The position numbers and the translations under genes were made by a program. This document shows positions 1 through 11,414 of a stretch of 64,000 nt of DNA, in pieces; positions within the stretch are counted from its first letter, which is position 1, and the number at the start of each line of letters is the position of its first letter. This DNA comes from Amycolatopsis azurea DSM 43854 (GTDB lineage Bacteria; Actinomycetota; Actinomycetes; Mycobacteriales; Pseudonocardiaceae), in contig NZ_MUXN01000004.1 of assembly GCF_001995215.1 (NCBI RefSeq), positions 62,193 to 126,192 of the forward strand, written 5' to 3'. Below the pieces are notes generated by a model, which made no database searches, was not told the DNA's origin, and saw nothing but the letters and a program-made list of their open reading frames with translations.

Positions 1-847
1 AGACGTAGAGGTCCGCCGCGCTTCCGATCGCCTGCGCGCCGAAGTACCGGTTGAAGTCCGGCAGGATCGCTTCGAAGGTCAGCCCGAGCGTCGCGAGCGC
101 CCGCTGCACCTGCGCACCGAGGGCGGGATGCCGGGGGCTGTAGCCGTAGGCGAGCAGCAGTCGTCCGTCCGAGGGTTCGGCGAGCGCCTGGACCCCGCGC
201 GCGGCGAACAGGCCCATTCCTTCGGGGGTGTAAGGCGGATCACTGAACACGAGGTCCATCCGCCCGGCCACCGACGGTGGCAGGCCGACGCGCAGATCCG
301 TGTGCAGGGTGCGGACGGACCGCTCGCTGAGTTCGTCGATGTAGGCCAGCACACGATCGTCGAGATCGACGACGGTGAGGTCCGCGTCGGGCCGCAACGC
401 GCGCACGGCCAGCGACGTGAGGTCGTGGTCGCCCAGGAACAGCAGTTTCGCCGTGTCGAGGTCGTACCGCTCGTCCAGCCACAGCGCGCGGTCGAGCACG
501 GTCTCCGGGGTCGCCTGCACGTGGTCGAGCGCGGCCAGCGGCGCGGGCACGTTCTCGACGTAGCTGGTGATGGTCTTCAGCAGGTCCGGGTCGGTTTTCC
601 GGTCCGGGGTCTCGAAGCGCGCGTACTTCTCACGGGCCGCGGGGGCCAGCCGCAAGCGCGACTCGTTGCGCTCGAGGTCGTCGCCGAGCGCGTTCAGGAC
701 GTCTTCGACACTCCGGCGCGGCGCGGTGCTGATCCGGACCAGTTCGCCGAGGTCCCGCCAATCCGCCCGGAGCAGGGAAATCACCCGATGGAGCGGTCGC
801 ACGTGGACACCGTGCGCCGCGAGGACGTCATCGACGGAGGAACTCAC
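1..847 (-). CDS. BpsA-like (bis-aminopropyl spermidine synthase family) protein, 3' end outside window
   Basis: I read a GTG start at 847 and 282 codons that run off the left edge with no stop. The N-terminal 80 residues look like a winged-helix-type domain. After it come LFLGDHDLTS, which resembles the GDDD-type motif of branched-chain polyamine synthases, and FSDPPYTPEGMGLF, the DPPY motif with the T-x-E-G continuation typical of that family. The fold is Rossmann methyltransferase-like. Archaeal and thermophile BpsA adds aminopropyl groups to spermidine; the function of actinobacterial homologues is not known to me. The gene is divergent from the osmoprotectant operon, 91 bp away. The family call is fairly secure; substrate and activity are inference. 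Confidence 0.75.
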   Translation of the reverse strand, partial: MSSSVDDVLAAHGVHVRPLHRVISLLRADWRDLGELVRISTAPRRSVEDVLNALGDDLERNESRLRLAPAAREKYARFETPDRKTDPDLLKTITSYVENVPAPLAALDHVQATPETVLDRALWLDERYDLDTAKLLFLGDHDLTSLAVRALRPDADLTVVDLDDRVLAYIDELSERSVRTLHTDLRVGLPPSVAGRMDLVFSDPPYTPEGMGLFAARGVQALAEPSDGRLLLAYGYSPRHPALGAQVQRALATLGLTFEAILPDFNRYFGAQAIGSAADLYV

Positions 848-938
848 AGCCCGCAGCCTAGTGACTCGTTCCCTGGGACACCGTGCCAACAGGGCCGATG
901 TGGGCTACGGTTTTTCGACCAGACATGGGGAGAGACAC

Positions 939-2027
939 GTGACTATCGAGTTCCGTGGCGTGACCAAGCGGTATCCGGACGGGACGGTCGCGGTCGACGA
1001 CCTGAACCTCACCGTGGAGGACGGCACCATCACCGTCTTCGTCGGGCCGTCCGGCTGCGGCAAGACCACGTCGCTGCGGATGATCAACCGCATGGTCGAG
1101 CCGACTTCGGGCGCCGTGCTGCTCGATGGCAAGGACGTCAGCGACGGCGACCCGGCGCTGCTGCGCCGCGGCATCGGCTACGTCATCCAGCACGCCGGCC
1201 TCTTTCCACACAGGACAGTCCTGGACAACGTCGCCACCGTGCCGCTGCTGTCCGGCTGGGACAAGGGCGAGGCGCGCAAGCGCGCGGCCGAACTGCTCGA
1301 AACCGTCGGCCTGCCCGCGGAACTCGGCAAGCGGTACCCCGCGCAGCTTTCCGGTGGACAGCAGCAGCGCGTCGGCGTCGCCAGGGCGCTCGCGGCGGAT
1401 TCGCCGGTGCTGCTGATGGACGAGCCGTTCTCCGCCGTCGACCCGATCGTCCGCGAGGAGCTGCAGGACGAGCTGCTGCGTTTGCAGTCACAGCTGGGGA
1501 AGACGATCGTCTTCGTCACCCACGACATCGACGAGGCCGTGCGGCTCGGTGACAAGATCGCCGTGCTCCGCGTCGGTGGTGTGCTCGCGCAGTACGGCAC
1601 GCCGTCGGAGGTGCTGCGTCATCCCGTCGACGACTTCGTCGCTTCGTTCGTGGGCAAGGACCGCGGCTACCGCGGCCTCTCCTTCCTTTCGGCGGAAGGG
1701 ATCGTCGTCGAAGAGGTCAAGCGGGTCGAGGTCGGCAAGCCGGTACCCGGACCGTCCGACGACTGGCGGGTCGCGGTCAACGCCGAAGGACAGCCGCGCG
1801 GCTGGCTGCGTCCCGAGTCCACTGTGGATGGTGAGCTCGCGGAGACCGATCTCGTCGCGGGCGGATCGCTGTACGTCCAGGGATCGCCGATCCGCGGCGC
1901 GCTCGACGCGGCTCTGTCGTCGCCCGCGAGCCTCGGGGTCGTGGTCGACGCCGACCAGAAGGTCCTCGGGGTGGTCAGAGCCCAGCAGGTCCTCGAAGTG
2001 ATCGAAACGCCGTCGTTGAGTTCCTGA
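939..2027 (+). CDS. Osmoprotectant (glycine betaine/choline-type) ABC transporter ATP-binding protein
   Basis: This 362-residue ATPase drives uptake of a quaternary-amine osmolyte. It carries Walker A GPSGCGKTT, signature LSGGQQQRVG, Walker B VLLMDEPFSAVDP and switch His in VFVTHDIDEA. About 110 residues follow the ATPase core and look like the CBS-type regulatory tail of OpuCA/ProV proteins. The GTG start is placed behind GGGGAGA at about 927-933, which discards a longer upstream reading frame. The stop overlaps the next start (TGATG), so translation of the permease is probably coupled. Gene order ATPase-permease-permease-binding protein is that of OpuC/ProU-type systems. The exact substrate cannot be read from sequence. 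Confidence 0.93.
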   Translation: MTIEFRGVTKRYPDGTVAVDDLNLTVEDGTITVFVGPSGCGKTTSLRMINRMVEPTSGAVLLDGKDVSDGDPALLRRGIGYVIQHAGLFPHRTVLDNVATVPLLSGWDKGEARKRAAELLETVGLPAELGKRYPAQLSGGQQQRVGVARALAADSPVLLMDEPFSAVDPIVREELQDELLRLQSQLGKTIVFVTHDIDEAVRLGDKIAVLRVGGVLAQYGTPSEVLRHPVDDFVASFVGKDRGYRGLSFLSAEGIVVEEVKRVEVGKPVPGPSDDWRVAVNAEGQPRGWLRPESTVDGELAETDLVAGGSLYVQGSPIRGALDAALSSPASLGVVVDADQKVLGVVRAQQVLEVIETPSLSS

Positions 2028-2710
2028 TGGGGGACTTCTTCGCGGAGCTCGGACGTTATCTGGGCAGCGCCAACAACCGCTCGCAGTTCTTCGGCGACCT
2101 GCTGGACCACATCTATCTCTCACTGGTCCCGCTGGTGCTGGGCCTGGTGATCGCGGTACTGGCGGGCTGGCTCGGCCACCGGTTCGCCGCGGCGAAGTCC
2201 GTGTTGCTGGTGGTGTCGAACCTGCTGTACACGATCCCGTCGCTCGCCCTGTTCGTGGTGATCCCGGGCATCATCGGCTCGAAGATACTCGACAGCGTCA
2301 ACGTCATCGTCGCGCTCACCGTCTACACCGCCGCCCTGCTGGTGCGCCCGGTGCTGGACGCGCTCGACGCCGTCCCGCCGCACGTCGTCGCCGCGGCCAC
2401 GGCGGTCGGCTATAAACCCGCGCGCCGCTTCCTCACCGTGGAGCTGCCGCTTTCGGTACCGGTGCTCGCGGCGGGCGTCCGGGTGGCCTCGGTCAGCAAC
2501 ATCAGCCTGGTCAGCGTCGGCGCGCTGATCGGCACCGGCGGGCTCGGCGTGCTGTTCACCGACGGTTTCCAGCGCGAGTACTTCTCGCCGATCGTCGTCG
2601 GCATCGTCGCGACCCTGCTGCTCGCGCTGATCGTCGACCTGGTGCTGGTCCAGCTTCGCAATCTCCTCACACCCTGGGACCGGGTGGCGACCACGGCGGG
2701 GGCGAAATGA
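2027..2710 (+). CDS. Osmoprotectant ABC transporter permease 1
   Basis: This 227-residue integral membrane protein has about five or six hydrophobic segments and a binding-protein-dependent transport (MetI-like) core. The EAA-type cytoplasmic loop is seen around AAATAVGYKPARRFLTVELP. It forms the translocation pore together with the next permease. The start overlaps the ATPase stop by one base, and its own stop overlaps the next start by four bases, so the four genes form one translationally coupled operon. Length and order match OpuCB/ProW-type subunits. No defect is seen. Confidence 0.92.
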   Translation: MGDFFAELGRYLGSANNRSQFFGDLLDHIYLSLVPLVLGLVIAVLAGWLGHRFAAAKSVLLVVSNLLYTIPSLALFVVIPGIIGSKILDSVNVIVALTVYTAALLVRPVLDALDAVPPHVVAAATAVGYKPARRFLTVELPLSVPVLAAGVRVASVSNISLVSVGALIGTGGLGVLFTDGFQREYFSPIVVGIVATLLLALIVDLVLVQLRNLLTPWDRVATTAGAK

Positions 2711-3396
2711 TCGGCGACGTCCTGAACTGGTTCGGCGACCCGGCGCACTGGCAGGGCACGGACGGCATCCCGGCCCGGCTGCTGCAGCATCTCGGCTACA
2801 CGGCGCTGGCGTTGCTCTTCGCGCTGATCATCGCGATCCCGCTCGGGCTCTACGTCGGGCACACCGGCCGCGGCGCGGTGCTGCTGGTGAGCGGGGGCAA
2901 CGCGATCCGCGCGCTGCCGACACTGGGCCTGGTGACCTTCCTGTTCCTGCTCTTCACCGAGAGCGAGATCTCGACGATCATCGGGCTCGTGGTGCTCGCC
3001 ATCCCGCCGATCCTCGCCGGGACGTACGCGGGTTTGCAGGCGACCGATCACGGTGTGGTCGACGCGGCGCAGGGCATCGGGATGACCGGCTGGCAACGGT
3101 TGTGGAAGGTCGAGGTGCCCATCTCGCTGCCGCTGGTGCTCGGCGGCGTCCGGAACTCGGTGCTGCAACTGGTGGCGACAGCCGCGGTGGCCGCCTACGT
3201 CGGGCTCGGCGGACTCGGCCGGTTCCTGCTCGACGGACTGGCCATTTTGGACTATCCCCAGGTGGTCGCGGGCGCGCTGCTGACGACGTTGCTCGCCGTC
3301 GTGCTGGATCTGGCACTGGCGGGCGTCCAGCGGCTGCTGGTGCCCAAGGGGGTTCGGCTGGCGCAGGCCGCGAGCGGGAAGAAGGCGAAGGTATGA
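2707..3396 (+). CDS. Osmoprotectant ABC transporter permease 2
   Basis: This second MetI-fold permease has 229 residues. Hydrophobic segments begin around residue 30, and the EAA loop reads AAQGIGMTGWQRLWKVEVP. It is homologous to the upstream permease and to OpuCD. The two probably assemble as a heterodimer, since both are kept in one operon. The ATG overlaps the upstream stop (ATGA) and its stop overlaps the ATG of the binding protein. The C-terminus is basic (KKAKV), as is common on the cytoplasmic side. Function is secure at family level; the osmolyte is inferred. Confidence 0.92.
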   Translation: MIGDVLNWFGDPAHWQGTDGIPARLLQHLGYTALALLFALIIAIPLGLYVGHTGRGAVLLVSGGNAIRALPTLGLVTFLFLLFTESEISTIIGLVVLAIPPILAGTYAGLQATDHGVVDAAQGIGMTGWQRLWKVEVPISLPLVLGGVRNSVLQLVATAAVAAYVGLGGLGRFLLDGLAILDYPQVVAGALLTTLLAVVLDLALAGVQRLLVPKGVRLAQAASGKKAKV

Positions 3397-4292
3397 GGCG
3401 GACGGTGGCGGCGCTGTTCGCCGGGATCGCGTTGCTCGCGGCGGCCTGTGGCAATCCGCTCGCCGGTGGTGCCGAAGGCGGGACGGCAGGCGACATCATC
3501 ATCGGCGCGTCCGATGTCGGGGAAAGCCTTCTGCTGGCCCAGATCTACGCGGGCGCGCTGCGCAACGCGGGCGCGGAGAACGTGACCGTGCGCCCGCCGG
3601 TCGGCAGCCGCGAGGTCGTCGTCAAGGCGTTGCAGGACAAATCGCTTTCGGTGGTGCCGGACTACAGCGGGAACCTGTTGCGCTACTTCGACAAGGACAC
3701 CGAGGCCACCACGCCGCAGGACGTCTACGCGCAGCTGAAGCAGAAGTTGCCGTCCGGCTTCGAGGTGCTCGAACAGGCGCCCGCGGAGGACAAGGATCTT
3801 CTGGTGGTGCGCAAGGAACTCGCCGATTCCGGGATCAGGACCTTCTCCGATCTCGGCAAGCGCTGCAAGGAATTCGTGTTCGGCGGCCCCGGCCAGTGGA
3901 GCAGCCGCTGGAAGGACAAGATCAAGACGCTCTACGGCTGCGAGTTCGCCGAGATCCGCACGACCGACACCGGTGGCCCGGTCACGGTCGCCGCGCTGAA
4001 GTCCGGCGACGTCCAGGTCGCCGACCTGTTCAGCACGTCGTCCTCGATCGCCGCGAACGGGTTCGTGCCGCTGGTGGACGACAAGAACATGTTCCCCGCG
4101 CAGAACATCGTCCCGCTCATCGCGAAGGGGACGTTGTCGCCGAAGGAGACCGACGCGCTGAACCGCGCGTCGGCGGCGCTCACGACCGAGCAGCTGACCG
4201 AGTTGAACGTCCAGTTCAGCGAAGAGAAGCGCAATCCGCTCGACGTCGCCGAGGAGTTCCTGCGCCGGAACAACCTCCTCGCGCCCGCCTGA
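3393..4292 (+). CDS. Osmoprotectant ABC transporter substrate-binding lipoprotein
   Basis: This 299-residue lipoprotein has a short signal peptide and lipobox LLAAAC, so Cys19 should be lipidated and the protein tethered outside the membrane. The body begins IIIGASDVGESLLLAQIYAG, typical of the OpuAC/QAT-type glycine betaine or choline binding fold (type II periplasmic protein). The chosen ATG at 3393 overlaps the permease stop, and the long upstream extension of the frame is rejected. As the last gene of the operon it delivers substrate to the two permeases. Aromatic-cage residues for betaine were not mapped, so the ligand stays open. Confidence 0.92.
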   Translation: MRRTVAALFAGIALLAAACGNPLAGGAEGGTAGDIIIGASDVGESLLLAQIYAGALRNAGAENVTVRPPVGSREVVVKALQDKSLSVVPDYSGNLLRYFDKDTEATTPQDVYAQLKQKLPSGFEVLEQAPAEDKDLLVVRKELADSGIRTFSDLGKRCKEFVFGGPGQWSSRWKDKIKTLYGCEFAEIRTTDTGGPVTVAALKSGDVQVADLFSTSSSIAANGFVPLVDDKNMFPAQNIVPLIAKGTLSPKETDALNRASAALTTEQLTELNVQFSEEKRNPLDVAEEFLRRNNLLAPA

Positions 4293-4296
4293 GGGG

Positions 4297-4812
4297 CTAG
4301 AGGCGGTCGAAGGCGGGCGAGTAGCGGAATTCGCCCTGGAGGGACGGGTTGTGGGCGCCGAGAGTGCGGACCTGGAAATGCGGCGCCCATTCCGCGACCG
4401 GCGGCGTGATCCCGTGCCGCTCGGCGAGTACGAAGCCGAAACGGGAGTAGTAGCCCGGGTCGCCGAGCAGGACCACCGCCCCGTGACCGAGTGCGTCGGC
4501 GGCACCGAGTACGGCGTGCATGAGCGCGGAGCCGACGCCGGCGGCGTGGAACTCGGGCAGCACCCCCAACGGCCCGAGGCCGACGGCGGACTTCGTGTCC
4601 TCGCCGATCCGTCCGGGACTGCAGCACACGTGCCCGACGACCACACCGTCGCGTTCGGCCACGATGGACAGTGCGCCGATCAGATCGCCGTCCGCGCGGA
4701 GTTCGTCGACGAGTTTCGCCTCGACCACCGGGACACTGTGTTTCGCGAACGCGGCCAGATGCACGGCGTGGATCGCCTCGCGGTCGGCCGGGTTTTCCTG
4801 TCGGAGCAGCAT
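4297..4812 (-). CDS. GNAT family N-acetyltransferase (YhbS-like)
   Basis: The product is 171 residues beginning MLLRQENPADREAIHAVHLA. The acetyl-CoA binding region reads LGPLGVLPEFHAAGVGSALM, with the V-x-P-x-x-x-x-x-G-x-G pattern, followed by LGDPGYYSRFGF, which is typical of the YhbS/COG3153 subgroup. The substrate is unknown. The start at 4812 is preferred over the upstream extension because homologous GNATs begin at this point; a GGAGGGAG stretch lies about 15 bases upstream, farther than ideal. It is convergent with the transporter operon, only four bases from its stop. Confidence 0.85.
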   Translation of the reverse strand: MLLRQENPADREAIHAVHLAAFAKHSVPVVEAKLVDELRADGDLIGALSIVAERDGVVVGHVCCSPGRIGEDTKSAVGLGPLGVLPEFHAAGVGSALMHAVLGAADALGHGAVVLLGDPGYYSRFGFVLAERHGITPPVAEWAPHFQVRTLGAHNPSLQGEFRYSPAFDRL

Positions 4813-5203
4813 GCGCCCGAGTGTGCTCCCTCCGAAGGTAGGATGGAAATCGATTTCCGCTCGATCCGGTCGCGACTTTAGTAGGCGGCCATCCGTGTGT
4901 ACTTTCACGCGGCTGAAACGATCGGTGGTCCGGAATACGACCACCAGATGTGCGGATTCCCAATTCTTCGTGGGCCGTACGGGCGCAAAACGCGACCAAA
5001 GTCGGGGGCTGAACGGTTCCCGAGCTGCATCGATGCGGCACCCTTTACTACCCGGATGTCCGTAATGCAAGGTCTTCCTTGGGGTGAAAACGCGATTTAG
5101 TCTCAGCCTGCGCTCCTCAGTGAACGCGCTTCACCTCAGATTCACCCCAACGATCCGGCGGGCGATTCATGTCCGCGGGTCGACCCTGCCTGGGAGGAAT
5201 ATC
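4813..5203. other. Intergenic region between divergent acetyltransferase and subtilisin genes
   Basis: These 391 bp hold no convincing gene. Reading frames crossing it have no ribosome site and are extensions of the two flanking genes. It must contain the promoters of the acetyltransferase (leftward) and the secreted protease (rightward), but I see no clear -35/-10 pair. The stretch is somewhat less G+C-rich than the coding DNA around it. Confidence 0.5.
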
Positions 5204-6769
<1,566 letters not shown>

Positions 6770-6783
6770 TCCACCCCTGGAGT

Positions 6784-6827
6784 ACGTGAAGACCCCCTTC
6801 CTCCTGCTGGGAAGGGGGCCTTCACGT
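6784..6827. terminator. Hairpin terminator of the GGCCTTCAC family
   Basis: An ACGTGAAG...CTTCACGT stem continues into CCCCCTTCC...GGAAGGGGG with an 8-base loop. It lies 15 bases after the protease stop. There is no U-tract. The same GTGAAGG/CCTTCAC theme recurs between genes throughout the window. Confidence 0.75.
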
Positions 6828-6901
6828 CTCCGTAGGGTGATCCGGCGCCCAGTTGCCGCATTCGTCCACTAAGGACCGACGTGAGGCTTTAGCCTCTCCG
6901 C

Positions 6902-7621
6902 ATGCAGCCCGGACCGCCCTACCAGCAGGGCCCTCAGCAGCCGTACCCACCGCAGGGATATCCAGGGTATCCCCCGCCCGGATACGGTCCGCCGCCCAAG
7001 AAGTCCAACACCGGGCTCATCATCGGGATCGTCATCGGCGCCGTCGTCCTGCTCGGCGGTGGCGGGGCCGCGGCTTTCCTGCTGCTGTCCGACGACTCCG
7101 GTTCGTCTTCGTCCGCGGCGCCGACGTCGTCGAAGAAGACCGGCCCGCCGGACAAGTACACCGTGCTGCCGACCTGCGACAAGATCGGGGAAGGCGTGCG
7201 GAACCTGCCGCCGCTCGAGAACCCGACCGGGCAGCGGCGCGCGAGTACCTCGGATTCGAGCGTCGAGCTCTACGCGTCGGATTGCAGCTGGCGTGAATAC
7301 AAAGCGCCTTCCGCCCTGGTGACCATGTACCTCGCGAAGTCGGTGGAGCCGGGTTCGGGCAATGGAGAGGGCACGGCCAAGGCCGGCTACGAGAACGCCT
7401 TCGACGACGGCGGTGAACTGATCCCGAACATGGAGAAGGCGACCAAGGCCGCCTACATCACCATGAGCTCCCAAAGCCAGTGCATGATCCGGTTCTACCA
7501 GGGCAACGTCGACGGGCAGGTCATCGTGACCGGCCCGGACCCGTCCGGGGTCGTCGACCAGAAGGTCTGCAAGGAGAACGCGCTGAAGGTCGCGAAGGCG
7601 ACTTCCCGCGCGATCGGCTAG
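6902..7621 (+). CDS. Membrane-anchored hypothetical protein with proline/tyrosine-rich N-terminus
   Basis: The 239 residues begin with a cytoplasmic PPQGYPGYPPPGYG-type segment (1-34), then one transmembrane helix (about 37-60, TGLIIGIVIGAVVLLGGGG), a Ser-rich linker and an extracytoplasmic domain of about 160 residues. Four cysteines lie in the outer domain (PTCDK, SDCSW, SQCMI, KVCKE) and probably form two disulfides. The layout resembles actinobacterial DUF3558-like and septum-linked anchored proteins, but I cannot name a family. It stands alone between two hairpins. Function unknown. Confidence 0.75.
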   Translation: MQPGPPYQQGPQQPYPPQGYPGYPPPGYGPPPKKSNTGLIIGIVIGAVVLLGGGGAAAFLLLSDDSGSSSSAAPTSSKKTGPPDKYTVLPTCDKIGEGVRNLPPLENPTGQRRASTSDSSVELYASDCSWREYKAPSALVTMYLAKSVEPGSGNGEGTAKAGYENAFDDGGELIPNMEKATKAAYITMSSQSQCMIRFYQGNVDGQVIVTGPDPSGVVDQKVCKENALKVAKATSRAIG

Positions 7622-7637
7622 GCGACTTCAGACGCAG

Positions 7638-7682
7638 CGAAAGGGCCCTTCACCGCATCGGATGCGGTGAAGGGCCCTTTCG
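7638..7682. terminator. Perfect 45-bp palindromic bidirectional terminator
   Basis: Arms of 22 bases (starting CGAAAGGGCCCTTCACC) are exactly complementary around one base. The element sits between the convergent ends of the membrane-anchored protein and kgd and can serve both. It is a member of the GGGCCCTTCAC family described in the findings. Confidence 0.8.
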
Positions 7683-7697
7683 GCTCAGGCCAGGCGA

Positions 7698-10600
7698 TCA
7701 GTCGAAGGCCCGCGCGATCAGCGCCTTCTGCTCGACCTCGTGCACCTTGGACGAACCGGCCGACGGTGCCGCCATCGGACGACGCGAAACGACGTCCAGG
7801 CTGGAGAACACCTCCGGCAGCTTCCGCGGCAGGTTCAGGCCGAAGAACGGCCACGCGCCCTGGTTCTCCGGCTCCTCCTGGACCCAGACCGCGGGAGCGC
7901 CGTTGTAGCGCTCGAGCGCCGCCAGCAGCTTCTTCTTCGGCAACGGGTAGTACTGCTCGACCCGCACGATCGCGACGTCGTTCGCCTCGCGCTTGGTCCG
8001 CTCGGCCACCAGCTCCCAGTAGAGCTTGCCGGAGGTCAGCAGGACCTTGCGCACCTTCGCCGGGTCGACGACGGCGTCGTCGATGACCGACATGAACTTC
8101 GTCTGGCCGGTGAAGTCCTCGACCTGCGAGGTCGCGGCCTTGTTGCGCAGCATCGACTTGGGGGTGAAGACCACCAGCGGGCGGTTGACTCCGTCGAGCG
8201 CGTGGCGGCGGAGCAGGTGGAAGTAGTTCGCCGGGGTCGACGGCACCGAGACGGTCATCGAGCCCTCCGCGCACAGCGAGAGGAAGCGCTCGATGCGGCC
8301 GGAGGTGTGGTCCGGGCCCTGGCCTTCGTGGCCGTGCGGCAGCAGCAGCACGACGTCGGAGAGCTGGCCCCACTTGGCCTCGCCGGAGGAGATGTACTCG
8401 TCGATGACGGTCTGCGCGCCGTTGACGAAGTCACCGAACTGGGCTTCCCACATGACCAGCGCTTCGGAGTTGGCCACGGAGTAGCCGTATTCGAAGCCGA
8501 CCGCCGCGTACTCGGACAGCGCCGAGTCGTAGATCATGACGCGGCCCTGGTTTTCGGCCAGGCTGGCCAGCGGCGAGTACTCCTGGCCGGTCTTGCGGTC
8601 GATCAGGACCGAGTGGCGCTGGGTGAAGGTGCCGCGGCGGGAGTCCTGGCCGGACAACCGCACGAGGCGGCCTTCCATGGCCAGCGAACCGAAGGCGAGC
8701 AGCTCACCGAAGGCCCAGTCGATGCCGCCTTCGCGGGACATCTTGTGGCGGCGCTCCATGACCGGCTTGACCCGCGGGTGCGGGGTGAAGCCCTCGGGCA
8801 CGTTGAGGAACGCGTCGCCGATGTGCTCGATCGTCTCGGAGGTGGTCGCGGTGGGCACCTTGGCGGGGACCTGCTGCTCCTCTTCGACCGAGGGGCTGGC
8901 CTTCGCCGGGTGCTTCTCCAGCTCGCGGACCTCGTTGAACACGTGCTCCAGCTGGCTGGAGAAGTCGCGCAACGCGGCCTCGGCCTCTTCGACGGAGATG
9001 TCGCCGCGGCCGATCAGCGATTCGGTGTAGGTCTTCCGGACCGACCGCTTCGTGTCGATGATGTCGTACATCGCCGGCTGCGTCATCGAGGGGTCGTCGC
9101 CCTCGTTGTGGCCGCGGCGGCGGTAGCAGATCAGGTCGATCACGACGTCCTTGTGGAACGCCTGGCGGTAGTCGACGGCCAGCTTGGCCACCCAGTGCGC
9201 GGCCTCGGGGTCGTCGCCGTTCACGTGGAAGATCGGCGAGCCGATCATCTTCGCGACGTCGGTGGCGTACTGGCTCGACCGCGAGTGCTCGGGCGCGGTG
9301 GTGAAGCCGACCTGGTTGTTGACGATGACGTGCACGGTGCCGCCGGTGCGGTAGCCGCGCAGCAGCGCGAGGTTCAGGGTCTCGGCCACGACACCCTGGC
9401 CCGCGAAGGCCGCGTCGCCGTGCATGAGGACCGGGAGGACGGTGAAGCCCTCGCCACCCTTGTCGAGGATGTCCTGCTTCGCGCGGACGATGCCCTCGAG
9501 GACCGGGTCGACGGTCTCCAGGTGCGACGGGTTCGCGGTCAGCGACACCTTGGTCTCGCCGTCGCCGAACATGCGGAAGTACTTGCCCTCGGCGCCGAGG
9601 TGGTACTTCACGTCACCGGAACCGTGCGCCTGGCCCGGGTCGAGGTTGCCCTCGAACTCCTGGAAGATCTGCGCGATCGGCTTGCCGACGATGTTCGCGA
9701 GCACGTTCAGGCGGCCGCGGTGCGGCATGCCGATGACGACCTCGTCGAGCTCGTGCTCGGCGGCCTTGTCCAGCAGCGTGTCCAGCAGCGGGATCGCGGT
9801 CTCGCCGCCTTCGAGGGAGAACCGCTTCTGGCCGACGTACTTGGTCTGCAGGAAGGTCTCGAACGCCTCGGCGGCGTTGAGCTTCGAGAGCACGTACTTC
9901 TGGACGGCGGGGTCCGGCTTCTCGTGCGGGATCTCGACGCGGTCCTGGATCCAGCGGCGCTCCTCGGGGTCGAGGATGTGCGTGTACTCGATGCCGACGG
10001 TGCGGCAGTAGGAGTTGCGCAGCACGCCGAGGATGTCACGCAGCTTCATCCGCTCCTGGCCGGCGAAGCCGCCGACCGGGAACTCGCGGTCCAGGTCCCA
10101 CAGGGTCAGGCCGTGGGAGAGGACGTCGAGGTCGGCGTGGCTGCGCTGCCGGTAGTTCAGCGGGTCGGTGTCGGCCATCAGGTGACCGCGCATGCGGAAG
10201 GCGTCGATCAGCTCGATCACGCGCGCGGTCTTGTCGACCGGGCCGTCCGGGATGTCGGCGACCCAGCGGATCGGCTCGTAGGGCAGGCGCAGGCTGGTGA
10301 AGACGTCGTCGTAGAAGCCGTCCTCGCCCAGCAGCAGCTCGTGGATGCGCTTGAGGAACTCGCCCGACTCCGCGCCCTGGATGATGCGGTGGTCGTACGT
10401 CGAAGTCAGCGTCATGATCTTCGACACGCCGAGGTCGACCAGGGCCTTCTCGCTGGTGCCCTCGAAGTGCGCCGGGTACTGCATGGCGCCGACGCCGATG
10501 ATCGCGCCCTGGCCTGCCTGCAGGCGCGGCACCGAGTGGTTGGTGCCGATGCCGCCGGGGTTGGTCAGCGAGATCGTGGTGCCGGAGAAGTCGTCGGCCG

Positions 10601-11414
10601 TCAGCTTGCCGTTGCGGGCCTTCTTGACGATCTCCTCGTAGGCCTGCCAGAACTGCATGAAGGTCATGTTCTCGGTGGCCTTGATGGAGGCCACGACGAG
10701 CGTGCGGGCGCCTTCCTTGCCCTTCATGTCGATCGCGAGACCGAAGTTCACGTGCTCCGGCGTGATCGCGAACGGCTTCCCGTCGATCAGCTGGTAGTGC
10801 CGGTTCATGTTCGGGAAGTTCTTCAGCGCCCGGACCATCGCGTAGCCGATGAGGTGCGTGAAGGAGATCTTGCCGCCGCGCGTGCGCTTGAGGTGGTTGT
10901 TGATGACGATGCGGTTGTCGGCCATCAGCTTCGCCGGGACGGCGCGCACACTCGTGGCCGTCGGCACGGACAGCGAGGCGTCCATGTTCTTCGCGATCGC
11001 GGCCGCGGCGCCGCGGAGCTGCTTCGACTCCGGCTCGGCGGCCTTCTCGGCGGGCTTGGCGGGGGCCTTCTCGGCCGCCTGGGGAGCCGCTGCCTTCGGA
11101 GCGGGCTTGGCCGCTGTCTTCGGGGCGGTCTTCGCCGGGGCGGTCTGCTTCGCGGTGGACTCGGCGTTGCGGACCGTCTGCGGCGACGGCTTGGCGGCCT
11201 GGCCGTTCGCGCCCGCGCCCTCCTTGGCGGTCTCCGAGGAGGTCTGACGTGCGTCGTCAGCCTTCGTCTTCGCGTCCTGCGTTGGCTTGAAGTCCGCGAA
11301 GAAGTCGTGCCAGGCGGCATCGACTGAGGTGGGGTCGGCGAGGAACTGGTCGTACATTTCCTCGACAAGCCACTCGTTGGGGCCGAATTGTGACGCAGGG
11401 CTGCTGCTGGACAC
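7698..11414 (-). CDS. kgd: Multifunctional 2-oxoglutarate metabolism enzyme (2-oxoglutarate decarboxylase / dehydrogenase E1 with E2-like domain)
   Basis: At 1238 residues it matches mycobacterial KGD (about 1230). The N-terminal segment [17 protein letters not shown] (about 12-28) is the E1 tether. An Ala/Pro/Lys-rich linker follows to about 135, then an E2-type acyltransferase domain with the motif DHRIIQGAE. The ThDP-dependent E1 region carries [14 protein letters not shown] and [12 protein letters not shown] with downstream VNNQVGF, the ThDP/Mg site. It decarboxylates 2-oxoglutarate in the TCA cycle and, with E2p and E3, yields succinyl-CoA; HOA synthase and KGD activities are known from mycobacterial orthologues. 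GTG start at 11414. Monocistronic, cytoplasmic. Confidence 0.96.
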   Translation of the reverse strand: MSSSSPASQFGPNEWLVEEMYDQFLADPTSVDAAWHDFFADFKPTQDAKTKADDARQTSSETAKEGAGANGQAAKPSPQTVRNAESTAKQTAPAKTAPKTAAKPAPKAAAPQAAEKAPAKPAEKAAEPESKQLRGAAAAIAKNMDASLSVPTATSVRAVPAKLMADNRIVINNHLKRTRGGKISFTHLIGYAMVRALKNFPNMNRHYQLIDGKPFAITPEHVNFGLAIDMKGKEGARTLVVASIKATENMTFMQFWQAYEEIVKKARNGKLTADDFSGTTISLTNPGGIGTNHSVPRLQAGQGAIIGVGAMQYPAHFEGTSEKALVDLGVSKIMTLTSTYDHRIIQGAESGEFLKRIHELLLGEDGFYDDVFTSLRLPYEPIRWVADIPDGPVDKTARVIELIDAFRMRGHLMADTDPLNYRQRSHADLDVLSHGLTLWDLDREFPVGGFAGQERMKLRDILGVLRNSYCRTVGIEYTHILDPEERRWIQDRVEIPHEKPDPAVQKYVLSKLNAAEAFETFLQTKYVGQKRFSLEGGETAIPLLDTLLDKAAEHELDEVVIGMPHRGRLNVLANIVGKPIAQIFQEFEGNLDPGQAHGSGDVKYHLGAEGKYFRMFGDGETKVSLTANPSHLETVDPVLEGIVRAKQDILDKGGEGFTVLPVLMHGDAAFAGQGVVAETLNLALLRGYRTGGTVHVIVNNQVGFTTAPEHSRSSQYATDVAKMIGSPIFHVNGDDPEAAHWVAKLAVDYRQAFHKDVVIDLICYRRRGHNEGDDPSMTQPAMYDIIDTKRSVRKTYTESLIGRGDISVEEAEAALRDFSSQLEHVFNEVRELEKHPAKASPSVEEEQQVPAKVPTATTSETIEHIGDAFLNVPEGFTPHPRVKPVMERRHKMSREGGIDWAFGELLAFGSLAMEGRLVRLSGQDSRRGTFTQRHSVLIDRKTGQEYSPLASLAENQGRVMIYDSALSEYAAVGFEYGYSVANSEALVMWEAQFGDFVNGAQTVIDEYISSGEAKWGQLSDVVLLLPHGHEGQGPDHTSGRIERFLSLCAEGSMTVSVPSTPANYFHLLRRHALDGVNRPLVVFTPKSMLRNKAATSQVEDFTGQTKFMSVIDDAVVDPAKVRKVLLTSGKLYWELVAERTKREANDVAIVRVEQYYPLPKKKLLAALERYNGAPAVWVQEEPENQGAWPFFGLNLPRKLPEVFSSLDVVSRRPMAAPSAGSSKVHEVEQKALIARAFD

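Noticed and set aside
7740..11327. 1195-codon open frame antisense to kgd
   Set aside because: It is a third-codon-position G+C shadow of kgd with no ribosome site, family motif or natural codon order.
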